This document shows, one piece after another, positions 15,574 to 22,991 of a stretch of 27,419 nucleotides of DNA. The stretch lies in NCBI GenBank assembly GCA_937890355.1, contig CALACW010000152.1:1-27419 (forward strand), given 5' to 3'. This DNA is from CALACW01 sp002431305. GTDB taxonomy: Bacteria; Bacillota; Clostridia; Oscillospirales; Acutalibacteraceae. The first letter of the stretch is position 1. Every line of letters starts with the position of its first letter. The position numbers and the translations under genes were made by a program. The notes below the pieces were generated by a model. The model saw nothing but the letters and a program-made list of their open reading frames with translations, was not told the DNA's origin and made no database searches.

Positions 15574-16476
15574 ATGTCAGAAAATTTTACTAAGAAGAGA
15601 GTATTCACAGGCGCGGCGACCGCGCTCATCACCCCGTTCACCGAGGACGGTATTAATTATCCCCAGTTCGAAAAACTTATCAACTGGCAGATAGAAAGCG
15701 GAATCGACGCACTCGTTATCTGCGGAACATCGGGCGAATCGTCGACAATGACCGACGACGAACACCGCGACGCTATTCGTTTCGCCGTTAAAACCGCGAA
15801 TCACAGAGTTCCCATTATTGCAGGTACGGGAAGCAACGATTTGTCCTACGCGCTCGACCTCGTCGACTGCGCGTGCAGTGCCGGAGCGGACGCGGTTCTC
15901 TCCGTCACGCCCTACTACAACAAAGCCACGCAGAACGGACTTATTAAAATGTATAACGCGATTGCGGACAGAAGCACCGTTCCCGTAATTTTATATAACG
16001 TACCCTCGCGCACGGGCGTAAACATTGAACCCGCAACGTATGAGGCGCTTGCAGAGCATGAAAACATTGTCGGAATTAAAGAGGCAAACGGCAATATGTC
16101 AAAAATCGTCGAGACAATGGCGAGAGTTCACGGTAAACTCGATTTATATTCGGGCAATGATGACCAGATAGTTCCGCTCATGGCGTTGGGCGGAGTCGGA
16201 TGCATTTCCGTTCTGTCGAATCTTCTCCCCGGCGAGACGTCGAAGCTGTGTCATTCATTCCTCGACGGCAACATCGAGACCGCGAGAAACATGCAGTATA
16301 AATATCACGACCTTATCGACGCGCTTTTCTGCGAGGTCAACCCCATTCCCGTTAAGGCGGCAATGTCCGCTATGGGCTTCTGCGACAATATTTTAAGACT
16401 GCCTCTTACCGAGATGGAGTCTGCGCATGCCGAGAAGCTTTATTCTCTGATGAGAGAACAGGGTATAAACGTCTGA
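15574..16476 (+). CDS. dapA: 4-hydroxy-tetrahydrodipicolinate synthase
   Basis: Condenses pyruvate with aspartate semialdehyde, the first dedicated step of the diaminopimelate/lysine pathway. It is a TIM-barrel class I aldolase: the Schiff-base lysine is K169 in VGIKEANG, Y141 in ILYNVPSRTG is the proton-relay tyrosine, and GTSGES (51-56) binds the pyruvate carboxylate. Y114 in TPYYNK completes the Thr-Tyr-Tyr triad. The 300-residue length is normal. AAGGAG lies about nine bases before the ATG. It is the first gene behind the L-box riboswitch, and lysA begins 18 bases after its stop. dapB and the later pathway genes are not in the window. Confidence 0.96.
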   Translation: MSENFTKKRVFTGAATALITPFTEDGINYPQFEKLINWQIESGIDALVICGTSGESSTMTDDEHRDAIRFAVKTANHRVPIIAGTGSNDLSYALDLVDCACSAGADAVLSVTPYYNKATQNGLIKMYNAIADRSTVPVILYNVPSRTGVNIEPATYEALAEHENIVGIKEANGNMSKIVETMARVHGKLDLYSGNDDQIVPLMALGGVGCISVLSNLLPGETSKLCHSFLDGNIETARNMQYKYHDLIDALFCEVNPIPVKAAMSAMGFCDNILRLPLTEMESAHAEKLYSLMREQGINV

Positions 16477-16494
16477 ATTTAAGGGGAGAGAGTA

Positions 16495-17796
16495 ATGAAA
16501 ATGCTTCACGATAATTTAGGAGTAAACGAAAAGGGACATCTTACGATAGCGGGCGTCGACACCGTTGAACTTGCGAAGGAACACGGCACTCCTCTTATCG
16601 TATTCGACGAAAATAAATTAAGAGAAAACTGCCGTATTTATAAGGAATCAATGGCTCGTCATTTCGGCTCGAATTCTCTTGCGCTCTATGCCGGCAAGGC
16701 GTTCTGCTGTAAGGAGATGTACAGAATCGCAGCCGACGAGGGCGTCGGCGCGGACGTAGTTTCGGGCGGAGAGCTTTACACAGCGGTCAGCGCGGGATTT
16801 CCGACCGACAGAGTGTTCTTCCACGGCAACAACAAGACCGACGCAGAGATTGCGTACGCGATTGATAACCGTATCGGTTACTTCGTAGTCGACAACCGCG
16901 AGGAGCTCGACGCTATTCAATCCATCGCGCACGAAAAGGGCATAATTCAGAAAATTATTTTAAGAGCCACGCCGGGAATCGACCCGCACACCCACGCGAA
17001 AATTTCGACCGGCAAGGTTGACTCGAAATTCGGAACGGCTGTCGAAACCGGACAGATCGAGGCGCTGACCGATTACGCGCTGGAACTTAAAAATATAGAT
17101 TTAAAGGGCTATCACTGTCATATCGGTTCCCAGGTTTTCGACATTGACCCGTTCTGCGACGCGGCGGATATTATGCTCGATTTTATCGCGAAAATGAAAG
17201 CGCATAAGGGCTTCGAGGCTTCCGTGCTCAATCTCGGCGGAGGATTCGGCGTAAGATACGTTGAGTCAGACCCCGAAATAGATTACGATAAAAATATCGC
17301 CGAGATAAGCGAGCATGTAAAGTCAAAATGCGCGTCTCTCAATCTCAAAACGCCCGCTGTTTTAATGGAACCGGGCAGAAGCATCGTCGCAAACGCGGCT
17401 TTGACTCTATACACCGCGGGAAGCGTTAAGACGATAACGGGATATAAAAGCTACGTTTCGATTGACGGCGGTATGACAGACAACCCGAGATACGCGCTTT
17501 ATCAGTCCGAGTATACCGTTTACTGCGCGAATAAAATGAACGAAACGCCCGATTTTAAATGCACCGTCGCGGGCAGATGCTGTGAAAGCGGAGACCTTAT
17601 ACAGGAGGACGTTCTGCTTCCCTCGCCCAAACGCGGGGACATCATAGCCGTACTCGTCACGGGCGCGTACAACTACTCGATGGCTTCGAATTATAACAGG
17701 GTCACCCGTCCCGAGGTCGTTTCGGTAAAGAACGGAAAGGCGAAGGTTATCATTAAGCGCGAAACGTACGAACACATGACCGCGCTCGATGTTTAA
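16495..17796 (+). CDS. lysA: diaminopimelate decarboxylase
   Basis: Decarboxylates meso-diaminopimelate to lysine, the last step of the pathway, using PLP. It is a fold-type III enzyme: K68 in YAGKAFCCKE forms the PLP Schiff base, HCHIGSQVFD supplies the ring-facing His, and LNLGGGFGVRY and EPGRS bind the cofactor phosphate. GRCCESGDLI near residue 360 has the CxxE substrate residues contributed across the dimer. The 433-residue length is normal. AAGGGGAGAGAG precedes the ATG. It is co-transcribed with dapA. No clear terminator follows; the 76 bases before the next promoter are AT-rich. Confidence 0.96.
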   Translation: MKMLHDNLGVNEKGHLTIAGVDTVELAKEHGTPLIVFDENKLRENCRIYKESMARHFGSNSLALYAGKAFCCKEMYRIAADEGVGADVVSGGELYTAVSAGFPTDRVFFHGNNKTDAEIAYAIDNRIGYFVVDNREELDAIQSIAHEKGIIQKIILRATPGIDPHTHAKISTGKVDSKFGTAVETGQIEALTDYALELKNIDLKGYHCHIGSQVFDIDPFCDAADIMLDFIAKMKAHKGFEASVLNLGGGFGVRYVESDPEIDYDKNIAEISEHVKSKCASLNLKTPAVLMEPGRSIVANAALTLYTAGSVKTITGYKSYVSIDGGMTDNPRYALYQSEYTVYCANKMNETPDFKCTVAGRCCESGDLIQEDVLLPSPKRGDIIAVLVTGAYNYSMASNYNRVTRPEVVSVKNGKAKVIIKRETYEHMTALDV

Positions 17797-17872
17797 ATGT
17801 TAATAATATGTAAATAATTATAAATATCAAACAGTCACCCTTATTTATGTCTCTTAATTAGCTTTACAAATA

Positions 17873-17901
17873 TTGACAAACAAATGTAAATTCGTTATTA
17901 T
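17873..17901 (+). promoter_or_regulatory. near-consensus promoter of the 48-codon ORF
   Basis: A perfect TTGACA (17873-17878), a 17-bp spacer and TATTAT (17896-17901). This is one of the best promoters in the window. Confidence 0.8.
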
Positions 17902-17938
17902 TGTACTGTAATATATTTTTGCAAGGGTTGTGGAAAAA

Positions 17939-18085
17939 ATGACGGATATCATAAACCGGGATTTTCTCTTTTCGTATGATGACAGCAAATCAGCTGCGCG
18001 TTCGGGCGGTATATTATCGTCGATTATGTTCAGATTCCTTGCGGTGTTTGTAAATATTATCGAAAATTTAAAAAAATACTTCTGA
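17939..18085 (+). CDS. hypothetical 48-residue small protein
   Basis: I do not recognise this protein. It begins MTDIINRDFLFSYDDSK, continues through SAARSGGILSS and a hydrophobic stretch (MFRFLAVFVNII), and ends ENLKKYF. A short membrane-associated or amphipathic helix near residues 26-41 is plausible. Support for coding comes from context: a near-consensus promoter 40 bases upstream, AAGGG upstream of the start, window-typical codons (TCG, GCG, ATC, GAC), and a strong terminator seven bases after the stop. GTG 17930 is an alternative in-frame start, only three bases from AAGGG. The transcript would be about 220 bases and could also act as a regulatory RNA. It lies between lysA and the Mn-ATPase region, with no operon partner. 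Confidence 0.6.
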   Translation: MTDIINRDFLFSYDDSKSAARSGGILSSIMFRFLAVFVNIIENLKKYF

Positions 18086-18091
18086 CATGAC

Positions 18092-18130
18092 AAAACTGCG
18101 CAGACTCCTTACGTCCGCGCAGTTTTTATA
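18092..18130. terminator. strong terminator after the 48-codon ORF
   Basis: A 10-bp stem AAAACTGCGC (18092-18101) with GCGCAGTTTT (18117-18126) gives a T run on the plus strand and TTTTG on the minus strand, so it could also stop minus-strand transcripts. Confidence 0.88.
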
Positions 18131-18145
18131 TAAGCAATATAAATT

Positions 18146-18213
18146 TACGGAGCCGTAAAGTAATTTTACGACTCCGTATTCACTTCCCCGCCGTGCGTTC
18201 AGCGGGGATTTTT
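18146..18213. other. two further hairpins at the end of the minus-strand ATPase remnant
   Basis: A 14-bp stem with one mismatch (18146-18159 with 18165-18178) lies next to CCCCGC (18186-18191) with GCGGGG (18202-18207), the latter followed on the plus strand by ATTTTT. They separate the small-ORF terminator from the truncated ATPase stop codon at 18212. They look like terminators or remnants of them; direction is unclear. Confidence 0.5.
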
Positions 18214-18439
18214 ACTGATAATTATAATCCTGGATAACGGCAGCTGCGAGGAGCATAATTATCATCGGGTCGGCAAGCGAGAATACGAATTTTTTGAAAA
18301 GGCTTTCCTTTTCGGCTTCTTCGAGTTTGTTCTTTCCGTCGCGCTCAAGTCTTTTTTCCGCTTCTTTTGACGAAAGACCTGCGGGTGAGTTTTGAACGTC
18401 GGAAAAAACCTTCTCGGTTTCTTCGATGCAGAACTTCAT
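18212..18439 (-). pseudogene. truncated N-terminus of a second P-type cation ATPase
   Basis: The 75-residue ORF matches the start of the complete ATPase upstream of it. Shared blocks are GL(D/S)..(A/E)AEKRLE-type sequence, DGKNKL(K/E)EA and LADPMII(I/M)L(I/L)AAAVI. After AAAVI (about residue 69) the similarity ends and QDYNYQ leads to a stop, so about 820 residues are missing, including all catalytic motifs. It keeps the cytoplasmic N-terminal segment and most of the first transmembrane helix. The ATG at 18439 has an AAGGAAC site and its own manganese-riboswitch leader. Best read as the decayed second copy of a duplicated riboswitch-ATPase unit, although a short peptide could still be made. 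Confidence 0.85.
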
Positions 18440-18500
18440 TCGGGCTCGTTCCTTTCTGTCATATGCCTGACATTGTTTTTTGCAGTCCGGGAAGATCGTT

Positions 18501-18654
18501 AAAAAAAAAGACCCAAGACAGAGAGGAACCCCCTGTCAAAGGTCTTGCATACGAATGTTTCGCCCCTGCGCCAGACGTAAAACGCCGGTTGTTGACGGCA
18601 GGGAGGAACGTATATGCGTTCCCGAGCTGCTCCCCTTTAACCGAGACAATCATA
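18501..18654 (-). promoter_or_regulatory. yybP-ykoY manganese riboswitch B with terminator and extended -10 promoter
   Basis: Read on the minus strand, the leader shows yybP-ykoY landmarks: AAAGGGGAGCAGC (from 18638), CCGTCAACA, CGAAACATTCG and GCAAGACCTTTG (to 18537), with AAAGG/CCTTT as the base of P1. A terminator that reuses the AAGACC strand (AAGACC with GGTCTT, then nine Ts, 18509-18501) follows. In this class Mn2+ stabilises the aptamer and prevents termination. TGCTATGAT (TATGAT at 18654-18649) is an extended -10 promoter. There is no terminator between the complete ATPase and this element, so it may also act on read-through transcripts from that gene. Confidence 0.87.
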
Positions 18655-18693
18655 GCACGCGGTAAAATTAACTGTATTTAAACAATTAAAGAG

Positions 18694-21384
18694 TTATTCT
18701 TTTGAACGCGAACGCTGTATTTTTTTAATTATTTCAACTATCGGAATTATTGAAAAAGCAAGCGCGAGAGATACCGCGTATTCCTCAAGTCCTATGGGAG
18801 TAAATCCGAATGCGGACGCGAGAAACGGAATTTCGATAACAGCCGTCGTAAGTACGAGCGACGACGCCATAGCCAAAAACAGCGGAATATTATGACTACC
18901 CTTAATGCTCATCATAACCGACGAACCCCGCTGCGAACGCATATTGAACGAATGGAATATTTCGCACATCGACATGGTTAAAAATGCCATCGTCATGCCC
19001 TGTTCGCAGTCGGCAATGTTCATAAATGCCCAGTGACCCGTTTCAAACCGTTCGCCTATAAAGAATGCGGTAAGGGTCAGCAGCGTTACAAGAACGCCCT
19101 GATATGCAACGTCGATACCGAGTCCGCCCGAGAAAATCGAGTCCGACGGATTGCGCGGTTTTCTTTTCATTATATTGCTCTCCGCCTTTTCGAGTCCGAG
19201 AGCGAGCGCAGGGAAGCAGTCTGTAACAAGATTTATAAAAAGAAGATGCGGAGCTTTCAGTATTGTAAATCCGAGTATCGTCGCGGTGAATATTGCAAGA
19301 ACCTCCGCAAGATTCGAGCCGAGCAGGAACTGTATCGCCTTTCGGATATTATCGTAAATTCGTCTGCCCTCTCCGACCGCGCTCACTATCGTGGCGAAAT
19401 TATCGTCGGCGAGAACCATATCCGCAACGTTTTTCGTAACGTCGGTACCCGTAATTCCCATGCCGATTCCTATATCCGCACTCTTAATCGACGGTGCGTC
19501 GTTGACTCCGTCTCCCGTCATTGCCGTGATTTTGCCTTTTGCTTTCCATGCATTGACAATACGCGTTTTATGTTCGGGCTGAACGCGGGCGTATACAAAG
19601 GTGCTTTCGACTTTTTGTAAAAATTCATCGTCGCTCATTGCCGACAGCATATCTCCGGTCATGACCTGTGATGAATCCTTGATTATCCCGAGCTCTTTTG
19701 CAATCGCCGCGGCGGTGTCTCTGTGGTCGCCCGTAATCATTACCACGGTGATTCCCGCCTCACGGCATTCCTCAACGGCAGACTTGACCTCGGGGCGGAC
19801 GGGATCTATCATTCCGCACAGACCTATGAATACGAGGTCACTTTCAAGTTTATCGGCGGAAAAATCGGACGGAATATCCGTATACTTTCTGTACGCTCCC
19901 GCAAGAACGCGCAGAGCACAGTCCGCCATTCTCTTATTTTCCCTTGAAATATCAGCAATGATTTCGTCGGTTATTTCTGTTTCTTTTCCGTCGATAAGAG
20001 CATAACGGCACTTTTTTATAAGAACGTCGGGCGCACCCTTTGTATACTGAATATATCCTCCGCCCGTTTTATGAACGGTGGACATCATTTTTCTGACGGA
20101 ATCAAACGGAGCCTCTCCGACTCTCGGCTCTGCGGCGCACAAAGCCTCTTTTTTCATTTCAAGCTTTGAAGCCCACGAGACCAGAGCCGCCTCCGTCGGT
20201 TCTCCCGTTACGGTTCCGTCATCATTTTCAGAAGCGTCGGAGCAGAGAGACATTGCCTTTGCAAGGATTTTTTCGTTTGACGAACAGTCGACGACCGTCA
20301 TTTTATTCTGCGTAAGAGTACCCGTCTTATCCGAACAGATTATCTGAGCGCATCCGAGCGTTTCAACTGCGGTCAGTTTTCTTATAACCGCATTTTTTTT
20401 CGACATATTCGTAACGCCTATCGAAAGAACTATCGTTACGACTGCGGCAAGCCCCTCCGGAACGGCGGCAACCGCAAGACTTACGGCAACCATGAATACA
20501 TTGATAACACTCTTAAAAATAAGCGCACCGTCGCCGGACATGAGCACGTCTCTTTGCATAAAGAGCGAAAAAGCGAAAATAAAAACGCAGATTCCGAGTA
20601 CGAGATACGTGAGGATCTTCGACAGCTGTGACAGCTTTTTCTGAAGCGGAGTCTGCTCCTCGGAAACAGAAGATATCGCGTCCGCGATTTTGCCCATTTC
20701 CGTGTCCATACCCGTTGCGGTCACAATCGCTTTGCCTCTGCCGTATACAACGGTACTGCCCATGTAAGCCATGTTTTTTCTGTCGCCGAGTCCGACGTCT
20801 CCGCTCTCGGGAATTTTGAGAGCCGCCGTTATTTTGTCGACGGGAACGCTTTCCCCCGTCAGCGCGGCTTCTTCGATTTTAAGACTTACGCTCTCTATAA
20901 TACGACAGTCCGCAGGAACCGCGTCGCCGGCTTCGAGAACAACGATATCACCTACGACAATATCCTCGCTTTTAACTACGGTTATTTTGCCCGAACGTAT
21001 TACTTTCGACGTAGCCGCGCTCATCTCCTGCAACGCTTCTATCGCCTTTTCTGCTTTACTCTCCTGAAATACGCCGAGTATTGCGTTTATGAGAACAACA
21101 ATCAAAATTATTACCGTATCCGTCGGAAACGCCGAAGTGCCGGACGATATCCCCTCGTACACCGTCGTAACCGCGGATATAACGGCGGCGGCAATCAGTA
21201 TAATTATCATTGGGTCGGCAAGCTGTGAGAAAAAACGGCTTATAAGCGATTTTTTCTTCGCCTCTTTCAGCTTGTTTTTTCCGTCTGTCTCCAGTCTTTT
21301 TTTTGCCGCGGCATCGTCAAGTCCGAATTCAGCCGAATTCGTTTCTCTGAAAACGGTCGAAATGTCTTCAAAATAACGCTGCAT
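18694..21384 (-). CDS. P-type (P2A-like) cation-transporting ATPase, probably manganese export
   Basis: Pumps a divalent cation out of the cytoplasm using ATP. All P2A landmarks are present: an N-terminal cation-ATPase segment, TGES (176-179) in the actuator domain, PEGL (309-312) in helix M4, the phosphorylated D352 in DKTGTLT, KGAPD in the nucleotide domain, TGDGVNDAPS in the hinge, and NLVTD in M6, followed by the C-terminal helices M7-M10. The 896 residues are full length. Sequence class alone says Ca2+-type, but the yybP-ykoY riboswitch leader points to Mn2+, as for riboswitch-controlled YoaB-type ATPases; the exact ion is inferred. GGAGG precedes the ATG. A truncated paralogue with its own riboswitch lies directly downstream. 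Confidence 0.95.
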   Translation of the reverse strand: MQRYFEDISTVFRETNSAEFGLDDAAAKKRLETDGKNKLKEAKKKSLISRFFSQLADPMIIILIAAAVISAVTTVYEGISSGTSAFPTDTVIILIVVLINAILGVFQESKAEKAIEALQEMSAATSKVIRSGKITVVKSEDIVVGDIVVLEAGDAVPADCRIIESVSLKIEEAALTGESVPVDKITAALKIPESGDVGLGDRKNMAYMGSTVVYGRGKAIVTATGMDTEMGKIADAISSVSEEQTPLQKKLSQLSKILTYLVLGICVFIFAFSLFMQRDVLMSGDGALIFKSVINVFMVAVSLAVAAVPEGLAAVVTIVLSIGVTNMSKKNAVIRKLTAVETLGCAQIICSDKTGTLTQNKMTVVDCSSNEKILAKAMSLCSDASENDDGTVTGEPTEAALVSWASKLEMKKEALCAAEPRVGEAPFDSVRKMMSTVHKTGGGYIQYTKGAPDVLIKKCRYALIDGKETEITDEIIADISRENKRMADCALRVLAGAYRKYTDIPSDFSADKLESDLVFIGLCGMIDPVRPEVKSAVEECREAGITVVMITGDHRDTAAAIAKELGIIKDSSQVMTGDMLSAMSDDEFLQKVESTFVYARVQPEHKTRIVNAWKAKGKITAMTGDGVNDAPSIKSADIGIGMGITGTDVTKNVADMVLADDNFATIVSAVGEGRRIYDNIRKAIQFLLGSNLAEVLAIFTATILGFTILKAPHLLFINLVTDCFPALALGLEKAESNIMKRKPRNPSDSIFSGGLGIDVAYQGVLVTLLTLTAFFIGERFETGHWAFMNIADCEQGMTMAFLTMSMCEIFHSFNMRSQRGSSVMMSIKGSHNIPLFLAMASSLVLTTAVIEIPFLASAFGFTPIGLEEYAVSLALAFSIIPIVEIIKKIQRSRSKE

Positions 21385-21417
21385 AATTTACCTCCGAAAA
21401 ATATTAAATAAAAAAAA

Positions 21418-21565
21418 TATATATAAGACCTTCGACAGACTGAAGTCTGCCAAAGGTCTTGCTTCAAACACAAAAGTATCTGTCTGCTGCCGGCCGTGAG
21501 CAGTCGAACGCCGAGGCGGATGACGACAACAGATGGGATATCCCCATAGCTACTCCCCAATGGGT
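21418..21565 (-). promoter_or_regulatory. yybP-ykoY manganese riboswitch A with terminator
   Basis: On the minus strand the leader has ATTGGGGAGTAGC (from 21562), a GTTGTCGTCA segment, GGCCGGC, and GCAAGACCTTTG (to 21451). These are the conserved halves of the Mn2+ aptamer, which face each other across the three-way junction. Next comes a terminator whose 5' arm reuses the aptamer strand (AAGACCTT 21460-21453 with AAGGTCTT 21432-21425), followed by ATATATAT and a T run. High Mn2+ should prevent the terminator and switch on the ATPase. Confidence 0.9.
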
Positions 21566-21580
21566 ATTCGATTTATTTGA

Positions 21581-21609
21581 AGTATATAATATTTGTGCGG
21601 ATTTGTCAA
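21581..21609 (-). promoter_or_regulatory. consensus promoter of the Mn-riboswitch/ATPase transcript
   Basis: On the minus strand a perfect TTGACA (21609-21604), a 17-bp spacer and TATACT (21586-21581). It is divergent from the wecC promoter, whose -35 box is only 34 bases away. Confidence 0.85.
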
Positions 21610-21643
21610 TATATTTTTTTAGAAAACCTGAATTTCGGAAATC

Positions 21644-21673
21644 TTGACAACATTATTATTTATATGATATTAT
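21644..21673 (+). promoter_or_regulatory. promoter of the wecC-wecB operon
   Basis: A perfect TTGACA (21644-21649), an 18-bp spacer and TATTAT (21668-21673). Confidence 0.7.
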
Positions 21674-21749
21674 AACATAAATAAAAATTTATATTCATAG
21701 AATAAAACGAAAGTTTCTGTTTCATTATTGAAAGAAGGTCGCATTTTTA

Positions 21750-22970
21750 ATGATAAATGTTATCGGACTCGGTTATATCGGACTTCCCACCGCGCTGATG
21801 TTCGCGTCTCACGGCGTTGAGGTCGTCGGAACGGACTACAATAAGGAGCTTGTCTCCACGTTACAGCACGGTCACACGACTTTTAAGGAAAAGGGACTCG
21901 ACGAGCTTTACGCTTCGGCGGTCAAATGCGGAATCGAATTTTCAACCGAGTACAAAAAGACCGACATGTACATTATTGCCGTCGCAACGCCTTATGACAA
22001 GGATAATAAAAAGGTCGACGCAAGTTATGTCACCGGCGCGGTAAGGGATGTTATGAAGGTCTGCCCCAAGGGCGCGACCGTTGTTATCGAGTCGACCGTA
22101 TCGCCCGGAACCATTGATAAATACGTCCGTCCGATTATCGAGGCAGACGGTTTCACGATAGGCAAGGACATAAACCTCGTTCACGCGCCCGAGAGAATCA
22201 TTCCCGGCAACATGGTTTACGAGCTTGAACACAATTCGAGAACGATAGGTGCGGACGACAGAGCGATAGGCGAAAAAGTCAAGAAGTGCTACGAGTCGTT
22301 CTGTAAGGGCGAGATCGTCGTCACCGACATCAGAACAGCCGAAATGACAAAAGTCGTTGAAAATACGTTCAGGGATATAAATATCGCGTTCGCAAATGAG
22401 CTTGTAAAGATATGCCGTTCGGACAACATGGACGCGCTCGAAATTATCAGCATCGCGAACCGTCATCCGAGAGTTAATATATTAAATCCCGGACCCGGAG
22501 TCGGAGGTCACTGCATTTCCGTCGACCCGTGGTTCCTCGTCGGCGACTATCCGATGTTTGCGAATTTAATAAGAAAAGCAAGGGAAATTAACGACTCCAT
22601 GCCGGAGTTCGTTTTGGGCAGAATCAGTGACATTATGGACGAAAAGGGTATTACGGACGTTTCGAGAGTCGGTCTGTACGGACTTACCTACAAAGAAAAC
22701 GTCGACGACTACCGCGAGAGTCCGACATTGCAGATGCTCGAATGCATGAAACGCCACCTTTCGCGCGGGGTCAAAGTATACGACCCGTTCATTACTAAGA
22801 ATATGGTCGAAAACCAGTACCACGATTTCGATAAATTCCTAAACGATATAGATATGATCGTAATTCTCGTCGGTCATGACGAAATTAAAAATAATATGGA
22901 TAAAATCAAGGACAAAGTAATTCTCGATACGAGAAATATCTGTCACATTGACGGCACTTACAGACTTTAA
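21750..22970 (+). CDS. wecC: UDP-N-acetyl-D-mannosamine dehydrogenase
   Basis: Oxidises UDP-ManNAc to UDP-ManNAcA with two NAD+, giving a precursor for teichuronic-acid-like or capsular surface glycans. The NAD fold opens with VIGLGYIGLPTA (residues 4-15). IAVATPYD and ESTVSPGT follow, then APERIIPGN, the central helix TAEMTKVVENTFRDINIAFANE, and the catalytic C255 in PGVGGHCISVDPWFL. The C-terminal UDP-binding domain has GLTYKENVDDYRESP. The 406-residue length is normal. The HCISVDPWF variant favours the UDP-ManNAc type over UDP-glucose dehydrogenase, and the adjoining 2-epimerase gene supports this. AAGAAGG lies upstream of the ATG. Confidence 0.92.
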   Translation: MINVIGLGYIGLPTALMFASHGVEVVGTDYNKELVSTLQHGHTTFKEKGLDELYASAVKCGIEFSTEYKKTDMYIIAVATPYDKDNKKVDASYVTGAVRDVMKVCPKGATVVIESTVSPGTIDKYVRPIIEADGFTIGKDINLVHAPERIIPGNMVYELEHNSRTIGADDRAIGEKVKKCYESFCKGEIVVTDIRTAEMTKVVENTFRDINIAFANELVKICRSDNMDALEIISIANRHPRVNILNPGPGVGGHCISVDPWFLVGDYPMFANLIRKAREINDSMPEFVLGRISDIMDEKGITDVSRVGLYGLTYKENVDDYRESPTLQMLECMKRHLSRGVKVYDPFITKNMVENQYHDFDKFLNDIDMIVILVGHDEIKNNMDKIKDKVILDTRNICHIDGTYRL

Positions 22971-22991
22971 GCCTTTTTCGGAGGAAAACAA

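Noticed and set aside
17854..18093. 79-codon minus-strand frame opposite the 48-codon ORF
   Set aside because: It has no promoter or ribosome site, has an unlikely composition, and crosses the plus-strand promoter and terminator.
18367..18681. Plus-strand open frames across the 18.4-18.7 kb spacer
   Set aside because: They overlap the riboswitch B structure on the other strand, have no ribosome site and have unnatural composition.
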